Assembly: GCA_018817505.1 (NCBI GenBank)
Contig: JAHITR010000017.1
Location: 1-40,033 of the forward strand
DNA length: 40,033 bases
Direction of reading: 5' to 3'
DNA from: Candidatus Bipolaricaulota bacterium
GTDB lineage: Bacteria; Bipolaricaulota; Bipolaricaulia; UBA7950; UBA9294
Shown: positions 1-9,838 of the stretch, one piece after another
Layout of the letters: the number at the start of each line of letters is the position of its first letter
How positions within the stretch are numbered: position 1 is the first letter of the stretch
The notes under the pieces: generated by a model
The model's input: only the letters and a program-made list of their open reading frames with translations
Databases searched by the model: none
What the model was told of the DNA's origin: nothing
Translations under genes and position numbers: made by a program

Positions 1-39
1 CGCGATATGCTGGAGAAGTTGCGTCCACGCTTGACCTAG
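1..39 (+). CDS. C-terminal tail of a truncated plus-strand CDS (...RDMLEKLRPRLT*), product unknown
   Basis: Frame +1 is open from the window edge and stops at TAG 37-39; it would be convergent with rplQ. Only 12 codons are visible. Confidence 0.3.
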   Translation, partial: RDMLEKLRPRLT

Positions 40-90
40 CACCGTCCCAGCCCAGCGCGCCCCGACTTCATTGTTCGGCAACCCCAAATG

Positions 91-130
91 CAAGAACGCC
101 TCTTGCGTGAATTTGCAAGAGGCGTTCTTG
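91..130 (-). terminator. Perfect 16-bp hairpin at the end of the ribosomal supercluster, between convergent genes
   Basis: CAAGAACGCCTCTTGC (91-106) / GCAAGAGGCGTTCTTG (115-130), 8-nt loop, about 30 nt downstream of the rplQ stop. The flanking U-tract is weak. Confidence 0.6.
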
Positions 131-161
131 ACTCATTTGCTTTCTTGACGACGACCGTCCC

Positions 162-524
162 CTATTCTCCAGACTCGACAAGCATGATCCGCGCCATCTG
201 CGCACCATCACCTTGTCGTGGTCCCAATTTGAGGACACGCGTGTATCCGCCGTTTCGATCCTTGAATCGCGGACCAAGCTCATCAAATAACTTGGTGACC
301 GCTGCCTTGTCTCGGATGCGGGAGAATGCAATGCGCCGCGCATGCAGGTCCCCACGACGCGCCAACGTAATGAGGCGTTCAGAGAACCGCTGACTCGCTT
401 TGGCCTTCGTCAACGTTGTATCCAAATGCTCATGCATGATGAGCCCGGTAGCCAAATTGGCTAGTACGCTTTTCCGGTGACTGCGCACCATGCCGAGCTT
501 ATCGACATTGTTTCTATGCCTCAT
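162..524 (-). CDS. rplQ: 50S ribosomal protein L17
   Basis: MRHRNNVDKLGMVRSHRKSVLANLATGLIMHEHL is a typical L17 N-terminus; it directly follows rpoA. Start taken at the internal Met of the 162..542 ORF. Confidence 0.95.
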   Translation of the reverse strand: MRHRNNVDKLGMVRSHRKSVLANLATGLIMHEHLDTTLTKAKASQRFSERLITLARRGDLHARRIAFSRIRDKAAVTKLFDELGPRFKDRNGGYTRVLKLGPRQGDGAQMARIMLVESGE

Positions 525-1467
525 GACGAATCTCACCTTCACTTTGTAGAGAGTAGCCCAGCTCTTCCAATCGATCTTCGACTTTGCTCAGCGTCTTGCC
601 GCCGAATCCGTGAATGTCAAGTAATTCCTCACGGGGACGGGAGATCAAGTCATGAAGCGTCACGATGTCCGCCTCTTGAAGGAGGTTACACGCACGCTGA
701 TCGATATTCAGGTCAATCAGAGAGATCGACAGCTCTTCAGCTTCGACTTCTTCTGCCTCATCCACGGAAATGCCGTACGGATGCTCAGCGAAATCACTGA
801 ACAGGTCGACGTGTCGTTTAAGAATTCGGCTCGCCTCAGACAGCGCCTCTTCAGGCTTGATGCCGCCATTGGTCTCCAACTCAAGGACAAGTCGTTCGTA
901 TCCCGTCTTGCCCCCCACTCGTGTCTCTTCACTATGGTAGTTTACGAGTCGGACAGGGGAGAAATCCGCATCGACTGGAATCACCGAAAGGGGTGAGTCC
1001 TCTAGGCTATTCATTTCTGAAGCCACATAGCCGAATCCAGTTTCTACTTCGATTTCCACGTCCAGCTCTCCGTCCTTGCTGAGCGAAGCGATATGGAGAT
1101 CCCGATTGATGATCTCGACGCCTGGAGGTGTATTGATGTCGGCAGCCGTAACTTCAGCAGGCCCCTTGATCACCAACGTAAGCCGTTGCATCTCATCGCC
1201 AGTCATTCGTAGTGAAAGACTCTTGAAATTGAGAATGATCTCCAAGACGTCTTCGCGGACGCCCTCGATCGTATCGTATTCATGATACTTTCCTGCAAAA
1301 CGGACGCGCACGACGGCAGCGCCGGGAATAGCGGAAAGCAACACCCGACGCAACGAGTTCCCGAGCGTGGTCGCAAAACCACGCTCAAGCGGCTCGATTG
1401 AAATCTTCCCGCTAGTTTCCGTTAGTTCTTCGATCTTTATCCCTTTTGGGAAGACAAGCTCGTCCAT
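514..1467 (-). CDS. rpoA: DNA-directed RNA polymerase subunit alpha
   Basis: ERGFATTLGNSLRRVLLSAIPGAAV and a C-terminal alpha-CTD (LNIDQRACNLLQEADIVTLHDLI). Confidence 0.97.
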   Translation of the reverse strand: MDELVFPKGIKIEELTETSGKISIEPLERGFATTLGNSLRRVLLSAIPGAAVVRVRFAGKYHEYDTIEGVREDVLEIILNFKSLSLRMTGDEMQRLTLVIKGPAEVTAADINTPPGVEIINRDLHIASLSKDGELDVEIEVETGFGYVASEMNSLEDSPLSVIPVDADFSPVRLVNYHSEETRVGGKTGYERLVLELETNGGIKPEEALSEASRILKRHVDLFSDFAEHPYGISVDEAEEVEAEELSISLIDLNIDQRACNLLQEADIVTLHDLISRPREELLDIHGFGGKTLSKVEDRLEELGYSLQSEGEIRHEA

Positions 1468-1475
1468 GTCGCCTC

Positions 1476-2099
1476 CTAGCGGGAGTAGAACTCAACGATC
1501 AGGTTGGTGGCGATCGATAGACCAATCTGCTCAACGTTTGGCGCTGTGACCAGTTGGAACTTCATCGCATCGACATTCTTATCCAACCACGTAGGGACTT
1601 CTCGTCCCTGGTTTGAGTCAATGATCGCTTTCATTCGACTACGGCGCCCTTCTTTGATGGCCACAAAGTCACCCTCTCTGAGGAGCATGGACGGCACATT
1701 CGACGCTCGTCCGTTCACCTCAAGATGACCGTGAACAATCATCTGTCGCGCTTGCTGGCGGGATGAGGCAAAGCCGGCTCTGTAAACGAGATTGTCAAAT
1801 CGTCGCTCCAACAAGACCAACAAGGCTTCACCCGTGACGCCCTTCCTGCGCTTGGCTTCCGCAATGTAGTTGCGGAACTGCTTCTCGCGTACGCCATAAA
1901 TCCGTCGCGCTTTTTGCTTTTCACGCAAGTGAAGAAGATATTGACTTCTTCGCGGTCGCCGTTTCTTGGGCCCTTCTCCCGGGGGTCGTGATCGCGAACT
2001 CATCGCACAAGCACGCGAATAGCAACGATCCCCTTTCAGGAAGAGTTTCTCGCCCTCTCTGCGGCACTGCTTACATTTTCCTCCAGTATCTCGACCCAT
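1476..2099 (-). CDS. rpsD: 30S ribosomal protein S4 (N-terminal zinc-binding form)
   Basis: CKQCRREGEKLFLKGDRCYSRAC and the S4 RNA-binding domain RRFDNLVYRAGFASSRQQARQMIVHGH. Confidence 0.96.
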   Translation of the reverse strand: MGRDTGGKCKQCRREGEKLFLKGDRCYSRACAMSSRSRPPGEGPKKRRPRRSQYLLHLREKQKARRIYGVREKQFRNYIAEAKRRKGVTGEALLVLLERRFDNLVYRAGFASSRQQARQMIVHGHLEVNGRASNVPSMLLREGDFVAIKEGRRSRMKAIIDSNQGREVPTWLDKNVDAMKFQLVTAPNVEQIGLSIATNLIVEFYSR

Positions 2100-2443
2100 T
2101 ATCGTCTCCCCTTGCTGTGGGAAAGCGGAGTTACGTTATTCACTTCTTCGACGCGGATCCCAGAAGACTTGATTGTCTGAATGACGGATTGCCTCCCTGA
2201 ACCTGTCCCCTTCACGAAGACAGCCACGGAACGAATCCCGACATCCTTCATTTCCCGAGACAATGACTCTGCGGCAATCTGAGCAGCGTATGGAGTACCT
2301 TTTCGAGACCCTTTGTAGCCAACAACGCCCGGCGATTTCCACATGACTGGGTGCCCGTTCATGTCGGTAATCGTAATAATGGTATTGTTGAACGAGGCGT
2401 AGATATGAACCTGGGCACGCTCAAGCTTGAAAGTTTTCGCCAT
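2099..2443 (-). CDS. rpsK: 30S ribosomal protein S11
   Basis: AQVHIYASFNNTIITITDMNG...GTGSGRQSVIQTIKSSGIRV. Confidence 0.97.
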   Translation of the reverse strand: MAKTFKLERAQVHIYASFNNTIITITDMNGHPVMWKSPGVVGYKGSRKGTPYAAQIAAESLSREMKDVGIRSVAVFVKGTGSGRQSVIQTIKSSGIRVEEVNNVTPLSHSKGRR

Positions 2444-2451
2444 AATAGCCG

Positions 2452-2817
2452 CTACCTCTTCTTACCCGCCTTCGCAGGGCGTGGTCCTTTCCACGTCCGA
2501 GCGTTGGCCCGAGTCCGCTGTCCACGCGCCGGTAGGCGCCTCGCATGTCGAGATCCGCGATACGAACTGATGTCCTTCAAGCGTTGAATGCTTGATTGAA
2601 TCCTTCGCCGCAAATCACCCTCGACCATGAATTGTTCCACTTCACGGCGTAGGTTGTTGACCTCGTTTTCGGTGAGATCCTTCACCCGCACGTCGGGAGA
2701 AATCCCTGTCTTATCGATGACCTCAGCCGCACGCGTCGAACCGATCCCGTAGATATACGTCAACGCGATCTCGATTCGCTTGTTGTTCGGCAGATTCACA
2801 CCTGCTATTCGCGCCAT
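2452..2817 (-). CDS. rpsM: 30S ribosomal protein S13
   Basis: [26 protein letters not shown]...[22 protein letters not shown]. Confidence 0.97.
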   Translation of the reverse strand: MARIAGVNLPNNKRIEIALTYIYGIGSTRAAEVIDKTGISPDVRVKDLTENEVNNLRREVEQFMVEGDLRRRIQSSIQRLKDISSYRGSRHARRLPARGQRTRANARTWKGPRPAKAGKKR

Positions 2818-2828
2818 TGATACTCCCC

Positions 2829-2942
2829 CTACCCTTGCCGCTGCTTATGCTTCGGATTCCGACAGATCACGCGCACTCGACCCTCACGCCGGATGACCTT
2901 GCAATTGGCACACATCTTCTTGATAGAAGCTCGTACTTTCAT
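2829..2942 (-). CDS. rpmJ: 50S ribosomal protein L36 (37 aa, missing from the supplied ORF track)
   Basis: Reverse-strand translation [37 protein letters not shown]; canonical L36 between infA and rpsM. Confidence 0.95.
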   Translation of the reverse strand: MKVRASIKKMCANCKVIRREGRVRVICRNPKHKQRQG

Positions 2943-2959
2943 AATGTCAAGCGTAGTTA

Positions 2960-3202
2960 TTATGACTCACGATAGACAATCCTGCCCTTGGTCAGATCAT
3001 AGGGTGAAAACTCGACGATCACACGGTCTCCGGTAAGGATACGGATATAGTGTTTTCGGATTCTCCCCGAGATATGACACAGCACGACATGATCGTTGTC
3101 GAGTTTCACTCGAAACGTTGAATTGGGAAGAGATTCGATAACCTCGCCCCGAACTCGCAGCACGTCTTTCTTTGCTCCGCGTTGTTTCTCGTTTATAGCC
3201 AC
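2960..3202 (-). CDS. infA: Translation initiation factor IF-1 (GTG start overlapping the map stop as TAGTG)
   Basis: [60 protein letters not shown]. Confidence 0.95.
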   Translation of the reverse strand: MAINEKQRGAKKDVLRVRGEVIESLPNSTFRVKLDNDHVVLCHISGRIRKHYIRILTGDRVIVEFSPYDLTKGRIVYRES

Positions 3203-3966
3203 TACGCTTTTTCGTCACCTCCTAGCGTTACGACGACTGTTCCGTTTTCTGTCAGCACAATCGTATGCTCAAAATGCACAGACAATCCACCCGATCCCGT
3301 GACGACGGTCCAGCGATCAGCTAGGACCCGTGTTGCCATCGAATCGACCTTGATCATCGGCTCGATAGCCATCGCCATACCCGGTCGCAATCGTGGTCCA
3401 TGACCAGGCGGTCCGTAGTTGGGAATCTGCGGATCTTCGTGCAAAGCTTTCCCGATTCCATGCCCGACATATTCCTTGACTACGTAAAACCCTGCCAGTT
3501 CGACATAGGTCCCGATAGCGTGTGAAATATCGGACAAACGGTTTCCTATCTTAACTTGTTCAATTCCTTCCCACAAGCTACGTTCACCAACATCCATCAA
3601 TCGTCGAGCCGTTTGGTCGACTTGGCCGACACCCACTGTCGTGGCCATATCCACGTGCAGTCCGTCTCGCACCAGCCCAATATCGATCGAGAACACATCT
3701 CCCTCTTCGAGCCTTCGCTCCGGCGAGGGAATCCCGTGTACGACTTCTTCGTTGATTGACGCATTGATCGTCGCCGGATAGCCGGAGTAGCCCTTGAATG
3801 AGGGGATACCCCCGGCGTCTCGAATCAGTGCCTCCGCCATGTCATCGAAGAACTGGGTTGTACGCCCTGGCTGAACCTGCTTGCACAAGGCGTGCAGGGT
3901 TTGAGCCAGAAGCAAACCGTTCTCTTGCATGACGGAAATCTCGGCCGATGTCTTCAGTTCGATCAT
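3202..3966 (-). CDS. map: Methionine aminopeptidase, type I
   Basis: [23 protein letters not shown]...[18 protein letters not shown]; position between adk and infA. Confidence 0.96.
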   Translation of the reverse strand: MIELKTSAEISVMQENGLLLAQTLHALCKQVQPGRTTQFFDDMAEALIRDAGGIPSFKGYSGYPATINASINEEVVHGIPSPERRLEEGDVFSIDIGLVRDGLHVDMATTVGVGQVDQTARRLMDVGERSLWEGIEQVKIGNRLSDISHAIGTYVELAGFYVVKEYVGHGIGKALHEDPQIPNYGPPGHGPRLRPGMAMAIEPMIKVDSMATRVLADRWTVVTGSGGLSVHFEHTIVLTENGTVVVTLGGDEKA

Positions 3967-4595
3967 GCGGTCAGAATGTCAATGATCTCCGAGAACACTT
4001 TCTCGGATCCTGCCAAACCATCCAGCGTTCGTAACACTCCCTGCCGTTTGTAGTAGTCGATCAGGGGTGCTGTCGATCGCTCGTAAATATCGTATCGATT
4101 GGCGATGACGTCGGTCTTGTCGTCATCCCGTTGATACAACTCACCGCCACACTTGGCGCAAGTCGTTTCGCCTTCTGCGAGATTAAATGTCAAGTTGTAA
4201 ATCTCGCCACAGCCTTTGCAAACCCGCCGGCTGGTGAGTCGCCGAACCACTTCATCACGAGCAAGGCCAATGTTGAGGACGACATCAATGGTAGCAAACC
4301 GGCCCAACGCCTCAGCCTGGGCCGTGGTGCGCGGAAATCCGTCCAACAGAAATCCCGCGTCCGCTGCTTCGATTCGCCCTCGAATCATATCAATGATCAG
4401 TTGATCGGGAACAAGATCGCCCCGATTCATGAATTCCTTGGCCGTTTTGCCAAGATCGGTTGCGCGGGCGACTTCGTCACGGAGAATGTCCCCTGTGGAC
4501 AGATGCGTCAGACCATATTTGTCAACGATCTGCTTTGCCTGCGTGCCCTTGCCCGCGCCAGGAGGGCCAAGTAGAACCACGTGGGTGCGTGCCAC
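3963..4595 (-). CDS. adk: Adenylate kinase with zinc LID domain
   Basis: LLGPPGAGKGTQAKQI and CKGCGEIYN...CAKCGGELYQRDDD. Confidence 0.97.
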   Translation of the reverse strand: MARTHVVLLGPPGAGKGTQAKQIVDKYGLTHLSTGDILRDEVARATDLGKTAKEFMNRGDLVPDQLIIDMIRGRIEAADAGFLLDGFPRTTAQAEALGRFATIDVVLNIGLARDEVVRRLTSRRVCKGCGEIYNLTFNLAEGETTCAKCGGELYQRDDDKTDVIANRYDIYERSTAPLIDYYKRQGVLRTLDGLAGSEKVFSEIIDILTA

Positions 4596-5872
4596 TAGCC
4601 TCTCCTTCCCAACAAGCCACCCGACTTGGTCAGCGACTCGTAGTGTCGCATGACAAGGTGCGTCTCGATCTGCATCAGCGTATCGATACCCACACCCACC
4701 ACGATGAGCAACGAGGTCCCACCAATGAGGAACATGGTTTGAGAACCACTCAGCGTCGACAGCAGGTAGGGCAGCACGGCCACTGCGGATAGAAACAACG
4801 CGCCAACCAGCAGCAACCGTCCGAGGATGCTTGAGATGTACTCGGCCGTCGGTTTGCCAGGGCGAACGCCGGGAACGAACCCGCCAGCTTCGCGAATATT
4901 CTTGGCGACGTCATTGGGATCAAACACAATGGAGCTGTAGAAGTACGTGAAGAAGAAAATCAACAGAACGTAGCAGGCGATATACAGCGGGCTTCCCTGT
5001 GCAAACAGAGCCGAAGCCCGGGCCCAACCAAAGGCGCTGAAGATCGTGATTGGGAACGTCAGCAAGGCCATGGCAAAAATGACCGGAATAACGCCCGACT
5101 GATTCACGCGCAACGGAAGATGCGACGAGTGTCCACCGTAAATTCTTCGGCCCATCGTCCGCTTGGCATATTGAATCGAAATCTTGCGCTGCCCTTGCTG
5201 CACCATCACCATGCCACCAATGACAACAATGAGCAGGACGATGAACGCGATCCCCCAATAGGCAGGAACTGAACCCGTTGAGATCTGCACCCACAGTTGA
5301 TTCAAGCTGGCCGGGAAACGAGACAGGATACTGATCATGATGATCAAGCTGATTCCGTTTCCAATACCATTTTCAGTGATACGCTCTCCCAACCACATCA
5401 GGAAGATCGTTCCCGTCGTCAATGTCACGATGGTGGTTGCATAGAACCACAGCGTCGCATCCACAGGAAACGCGTTCCGAATGATCGACGAGAAGGCAAT
5501 CGCCTGAACGATGGCCAACCCCACGGTAGCATATCGCGTGTAGGACGTGATTTTTCGACGTCCTTCTCGACCTTGTTGCTGCATTTCCTTGAGCTTGGGG
5601 ATGACCGACGTCAGCAAACTGAAGATAATCGAAGCATTGATGTAGGGCGTCACGCCCAATGCAAACAGGGAGAAGCGCTGCAATGCGCCCCCGCTGAACA
5701 TATTCATGAAGTCGAGAAGCCCGCCACTGTCAAAGGCAGTAATCGCATTCAAATTGACGCCGGGAACGGTAATGTGCGTTCCTAAACGAATAACAATGAT
5801 TGCACCCAAGGTGAACAGAATTCGCTTTCGCAGTTCCGGAACCTTGAAGAGACTCGCGAACTTCTCCCACAT
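4595..5872 (-). CDS. secY: Protein translocase subunit SecY
   Basis: LGVTPYINASIIFSLLTSVIPKL, GTIFLMWLGERITENGIGNGISLII; multi-TM protein in its usual position. Confidence 0.97.
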   Translation of the reverse strand: MWEKFASLFKVPELRKRILFTLGAIIVIRLGTHITVPGVNLNAITAFDSGGLLDFMNMFSGGALQRFSLFALGVTPYINASIIFSLLTSVIPKLKEMQQQGREGRRKITSYTRYATVGLAIVQAIAFSSIIRNAFPVDATLWFYATTIVTLTTGTIFLMWLGERITENGIGNGISLIIMISILSRFPASLNQLWVQISTGSVPAYWGIAFIVLLIVVIGGMVMVQQGQRKISIQYAKRTMGRRIYGGHSSHLPLRVNQSGVIPVIFAMALLTFPITIFSAFGWARASALFAQGSPLYIACYVLLIFFFTYFYSSIVFDPNDVAKNIREAGGFVPGVRPGKPTAEYISSILGRLLLVGALFLSAVAVLPYLLSTLSGSQTMFLIGGTSLLIVVGVGIDTLMQIETHLVMRHYESLTKSGGLLGRRG

Positions 5873-5874
5873 GC

Positions 5875-6321
5875 CTAAATCACCTCGGCCTTTCCTCCAG
5901 CTTCCTCGATCTTGCGGACGGCCTCGGCAGCAAACCGATGCGCGCGTACCACAAGCGGTTTGGTCAGTTCTCCTCGACCGAGAATCTTGACCAATTCGAC
6001 CTTGCCTCTCACCAATCCGCCTTCGCGAAGGCGATCCGGTGTGATCTCATCGTTTGCCTTGAATAGGTTGTTTAGTGTGTCCACATTGACGCAGCCATAT
6101 TCGACACGCGCATGGTTAATGAAACCACGCTTTGGGAAGCGCATCCAGATCGGTGTCTGGCCGCCTTCATATCCCAGACGGGTTCCGCCGCCAGAACGAG
6201 AGTTCTGACCGCCGTTTCCGCGGCCGCTTTCATGGCCACCTGAACCGGATCCATAACCCCGACCGATTCTCTTTCTACGATGATTGGCACCCTTGGTTGG
6301 ATGCAGATCCTCAAGTCGCAT
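5875..6321 (-). CDS. rplO: 50S ribosomal protein L15
   Basis: MRLEDLHPTKGANHRRKRIGRGYGSGSGGHESGRGNGGQNSRSGG. Start set at the internal Met of the 5875..6345 ORF. Confidence 0.95.
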   Translation of the reverse strand: MRLEDLHPTKGANHRRKRIGRGYGSGSGGHESGRGNGGQNSRSGGGTRLGYEGGQTPIWMRFPKRGFINHARVEYGCVNVDTLNNLFKANDEITPDRLREGGLVRGKVELVKILGRGELTKPLVVRAHRFAAEAVRKIEEAGGKAEVI

Positions 6322-6823
6322 TCTTGACCTCCTGAGTTTCCACACCCATGGCGAGAACCTGTTCGATCTGCTGACGACTTCGCAGTTGTCCCAATCCCTT
6401 CAGCGCTGCTTTCGATAGGGTCAATGGATTCGTCGTCCCGATGGACTTGGTCAGGATGTCTTTAATTCCCGCCAGGCGACAGATAGCCCCTACCGTTGTG
6501 CCGGCAATGACGCCGGTTCCTGGAAAGGCCGGCTTGAGCAAGACATTGCCAGCCTTGAACTTCCCGTTGATTTCGTGAGGAATCGTTCCACCGTCTAGAT
6601 TCACGGTCACAAGGCTCTTCTTGGCATCGCGAATGGCCTGTTGAATGGCAAGTGGGATTTCAGTCGTGCTTCCCATGCCCACGCCAACGTGGCCCTTTCC
6701 GTCGCCCACCACCATGGTGACGCGGAACCTAAGATTCCGTCCACCCTTGGTGACCTTGCTTACGCGGCGAATGTCGATAATTTCATTCTCAAACTCATCT
6801 TGTATACGTTGATTGCGACGCAT
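6311..6823 (-). CDS. rpsE: 30S ribosomal protein S5
   Basis: IDIRRVSKVTKGGRNLRFRVTMVVGDGKGHVGVGMG. Start assigned at MRRNQRIQDEFENE. Confidence 0.95.
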   Translation of the reverse strand: MRRNQRIQDEFENEIIDIRRVSKVTKGGRNLRFRVTMVVGDGKGHVGVGMGSTTEIPLAIQQAIRDAKKSLVTVNLDGGTIPHEINGKFKAGNVLLKPAFPGTGVIAGTTVGAICRLAGIKDILTKSIGTTNPLTLSKAALKGLGQLRSRQQIEQVLAMGVETQEVKNAT

Positions 6824-7194
6824 CAGAACTGCAATCCCCCTTTGCGACAAGCATCAGCAAAAGCCTTTATGACGCCGTGATAGACGTGCCCACCGCGATC
6901 AAAAACGACCGCCGTGACGCCTTTTTCCTTCGCACGTTCTGCCAGGATTGCGCCCAGCTTCTCAGCAGAAGCAATATTGGACCCGTGCAATTCTTCACGA
7001 AGAGCTGGCTCGAGCGTAGAGGCTTGCAGTAGCGTGACTCTAGCCTCATCGTCAATGACCTGCGCGTAAAGATGACGCAAGGTCTTGGCGATGCACAATC
7101 GCGGACGAGCACTTGTTCCGGAAACCTTCTTCCGAAGTCGCAGGTGTCGTTTCACGATGTCTGCGGCACGATTAAATCTTGCCATGTATCTCAC
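6823..7194 (-). CDS. rplR: 50S ribosomal protein L18
   Basis: RKKVSGTSARPRLCIAKTLRHLYAQVIDD...AVVFDRGGHVYHGVIKAFADACRKGGLQF. Confidence 0.95.
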   Translation of the reverse strand: MRYMARFNRAADIVKRHLRLRKKVSGTSARPRLCIAKTLRHLYAQVIDDEARVTLLQASTLEPALREELHGSNIASAEKLGAILAERAKEKGVTAVVFDRGGHVYHGVIKAFADACRKGGLQF

Positions 7195-7202
7195 TCCCCC
7201 TA

Positions 7203-7751
7203 CTATGCACCAGGGCCGCCCATCTTTCCGGCCTTCTGAATGACCTGCTCGTCTTTATAGCGAATGCCCTTGCCGTCATAGACATTGGGTTTGCGGAACT
7301 TCCTAATCTCAGCGGCCGCTTGCCCAACGCCCTGTCGATCCGCTCCACGTACGATGATTTCGTTCGGATTCGGGACTTCGACTTCGATGCCCTCGGGGAT
7401 CTCGTATTCCATGGGATTGGAGTAGCCGAGATCAAGAATAAGGGTCGAACCTTGAAGCCGGGCTCTGTAGCCCAAGCCGCGTACGACCAATCCCTTTTCC
7501 CAGCGTTCAGACACCCCGTGCACCATGTTCGCCAACAGGCTGCGATACAGCCCGTGGAAAGCACGATACTGTTTGCCCTCTTTGACGCGCGTGACAGTTG
7601 CCTGTGCGTCATCCACGGCGATCTGAACCATATCCGAACGGAACGCCTGTTCAAGACGTCCGAACTTGCCTTCGACTGCGAATCTACGACTGTCGACGGT
7701 CACTTTCACGCCATCAGGAATCGCAATAGGTACTTTGCCTACTTTAGACAT
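7203..7751 (-). CDS. rplF: 50S ribosomal protein L6
   Basis: MSKVGKVPIAIPDGVKVTV...RKPNVYDGKGIRYKDEQVIQKAGK. Confidence 0.96.
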   Translation of the reverse strand: MSKVGKVPIAIPDGVKVTVDSRRFAVEGKFGRLEQAFRSDMVQIAVDDAQATVTRVKEGKQYRAFHGLYRSLLANMVHGVSERWEKGLVVRGLGYRARLQGSTLILDLGYSNPMEYEIPEGIEVEVPNPNEIIVRGADRQGVGQAAAEIRKFRKPNVYDGKGIRYKDEQVIQKAGKMGGPGA

Positions 7752-7763
7752 CTTCGATTCTCC

Positions 7764-8168
7764 CTACCAGACTTCACAAAGGACTTCGCCGCCGATACCG
7801 CGCATCTTGGCGTCCCTGCCTGAAATAATGCCTTGCGAGGTGGAAATGATGCTGAGCCCCATTCCGCCAAGCGGTTGCGGCACATGGTCTTTTCCGACGT
7901 AGACCCTGCGGCTCGGCTTGCTGACCAAACGTATCGTGCCAATCGCACAAACTGTGTCTGCACGGTCACCTTGATACTTCAATTCGATCTTCAGCTCGGG
8001 CTGGGGATCCTTCTCCACAACTTCAAATCCGCGTATGTATCCCTCAGACTGCAAGATTTTTGCGACTGCCTCTTTCATCTTCGAATGAGGCATCGTTACA
8101 GATGAATGAAAACGCGAGTTCGCGTTTCGAATCCGTGTCAGCATGTCTCCAATTGGATATGGAATCAT
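7764..8168 (-). CDS. rpsH: 30S ribosomal protein S8
   Basis: DMLTRIRNANSRFHSSVTMPHSKMKEAVAKIL...GISTSQGI-like C-terminus (STSQGIISGRDAKMRGIGGEVLCEVW). Confidence 0.96.
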   Translation of the reverse strand: MIPYPIGDMLTRIRNANSRFHSSVTMPHSKMKEAVAKILQSEGYIRGFEVVEKDPQPELKIELKYQGDRADTVCAIGTIRLVSKPSRRVYVGKDHVPQPLGGMGLSIISTSQGIISGRDAKMRGIGGEVLCEVW

Positions 8169-8169
8169 C

Positions 8170-8355
8170 TTACCAACTCGCCTTTCTCACGCCCGGGATT
8201 TCTCCGAGATGAGCCATCTTTCGAAAACAAAGCCGGCAAATGCCATAATCGCGAATGTAGGCATGAGGGCGCCCGCACAAGGAACATCGAGTGTATCCTC
8301 GTGAACTGAACTTCGGCGTCCGCTTGGTTTTCACAATCAGTGCTGTTCGTGCCAT
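8170..8355 (-). CDS. rpsN: 30S ribosomal protein S14 (zinc-binding, 61 aa)
   Basis: [39 protein letters not shown]. Confidence 0.97.
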   Translation of the reverse strand: MARTALIVKTKRTPKFSSRGYTRCSLCGRPHAYIRDYGICRLCFRKMAHLGEIPGVRKASW

Positions 8356-8364
8356 GTCGCCCCC

Positions 8365-8895
8365 TTAGTCGTTGAATGGGAAGCCTAGCGCCTTGAGCAA
8401 GGCATACCCTTCCCTGTCCGTTCTTGCCGTCGTTCCGATCGTGATGTCCATTCCCTGCGACTTCACGATCTCGTTGTAGTTGATCTCGGGGAACGAAAGC
8501 TGTTCTCGCAGACCCAACGTGTAGTTCCCTCGTCCATCGAATGCCGATGAGGACAGGCCGCGAAAATCCCGGATACCTGGCAACACAGCGTTGAACAAAC
8601 GATTCAAAAACTCATAGGCTTGGTGTCGCCGCAGTGTCACCTTGCAACCAATCGGATCACCCTGGACAAGCTTGAAATCGGAAATCGATTTCTTTGCCTT
8701 GGTGATGATCGGCTTCTGCCCTGTGAGTTTGGTCAGATTCTTGACCGCGCCCTCCAGAACTTTGGGATTGTCTTTGTCTCCAACGCCCATGTTAATGGTG
8801 ACTTTGACGACTCTTGGAATTTCCATGATGTTGGACAAGCCGAGTTCGTCCTTCAGCTTCGGAGCTATCTCTGTTTGGAAGCGTTCGCGCAACAT
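8365..8895 (-). CDS. rplE: 50S ribosomal protein L5
   Basis: LSNIMEIPRVVKVTINMGVGD...TGQKPIITKAKKSISDFKLVQGDPIGCKVTLR. Start taken at MLRERFQTE. Confidence 0.95.
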   Translation of the reverse strand: MLRERFQTEIAPKLKDELGLSNIMEIPRVVKVTINMGVGDKDNPKVLEGAVKNLTKLTGQKPIITKAKKSISDFKLVQGDPIGCKVTLRRHQAYEFLNRLFNAVLPGIRDFRGLSSSAFDGRGNYTLGLREQLSFPEINYNEIVKSQGMDITIGTTARTDREGYALLKALGFPFND

Positions 8896-8897
8896 GA

Positions 8898-9209
8898 TTA
8901 TTCGAAATTCTCCCCGCACTGCTTGCAGCGCCGCAATTTGATACCTTCTACATTCACGAAGCCGATGCGCGTTGGTTCATCACACTCTGGACAGATCGTC
9001 AGAAGGTTCGATAGATTGATCGTCCCTTCACGCTGAATGATTCCAGGCTGACGCAAGTTCTGTGTCGCTCGCTGATGCTTGGTGATCATGTGCACGTTCT
9101 CGACAATGGCACGGCCACGTTCAGGGTGTACAGCGAGTACTCGGCCGATTTTCCCTCGGTCGTTCCCTGCGAGAACCTGAACTCGATCACCTTTCTTTAC
9201 CTTTTTCAT
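8898..9209 (-). CDS. rplX: 50S ribosomal protein L24 (C-terminal Cys4 zinc-ribbon-like tail)
   Basis: KKGDRVQVLAGNDRGKIGRVLAVHPERGRAIVENVHMITKH; CPEC...CKQC tail. Confidence 0.95.
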   Translation of the reverse strand: MKKVKKGDRVQVLAGNDRGKIGRVLAVHPERGRAIVENVHMITKHQRATQNLRQPGIIQREGTINLSNLLTICPECDEPTRIGFVNVEGIKLRRCKQCGENFE

Positions 9210-9221
9210 GACCGCTATCTC

Positions 9222-9590
9222 CTATAGAACTTCTGGTGCAAGCGAAAGGATTCGCATCATCTTCTTCTCTCGAAGCTCACGAGCCACAGGACCAAAAACG
9301 CGCGTGCCAATCGGTTCGCCTGCCGGATTGATCAACACAATCGCATTGTCATCAAACCGAACGGAAGTTCCGTCCTTGCGTCGAAAGGGCCGCCGCGAGC
9401 GCACAATGACACCGCGAACGATTTCGCCTTTCTCGATGTCGCTGGTGGGAAGCCGCTTACGTACGGAGGCGACTACAATGTCTCCAATGACACCCTCGGC
9501 TCGATTCGACGGTCCGAGTACGTTGATGCAGCGTACCAGCTTCGCGCCGGAATTGTCGGCGACTTTGAGCATCGTTTGCATCTGAATCAT
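9222..9590 (-). CDS. rplN: 50S ribosomal protein L14
   Basis: [26 protein letters not shown]...[25 protein letters not shown]. Confidence 0.97.
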   Translation of the reverse strand: MIQMQTMLKVADNSGAKLVRCINVLGPSNRAEGVIGDIVVASVRKRLPTSDIEKGEIVRGVIVRSRRPFRRKDGTSVRFDDNAIVLINPAGEPIGTRVFGPVARELREKKMMRILSLAPEVL

Positions 9591-9592
9591 GG

Positions 9593-9838
9593 CTAGACCT
9601 CCGCTCGCTTCAGCACTTCAACCAAGCGCCAGCGTTTCAAACGGCTCAACGGGCGACATTCCTGAATCTTGACCATGTCGCCGATGGCTGCAGACTCTTG
9701 CGCATCATGCGCATGGAACTTGGTGTGCCGACTGATGTGCTTGCGATATTTCTTGTGCAAGGTGCGGTCTTCTACACGCACGACAATCGTTTGCGTCATC
9801 TTGTCACTAACAACCTGTCCAATCTTCGTCTTCTTCAT
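9593..9838 (-). CDS. rpsQ: 30S ribosomal protein S17
   Basis: [39 protein letters not shown]. Confidence 0.96.
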   Translation of the reverse strand: MKKTKIGQVVSDKMTQTIVVRVEDRTLHKKYRKHISRHTKFHAHDAQESAAIGDMVKIQECRPLSRLKRWRLVEVLKRAEV

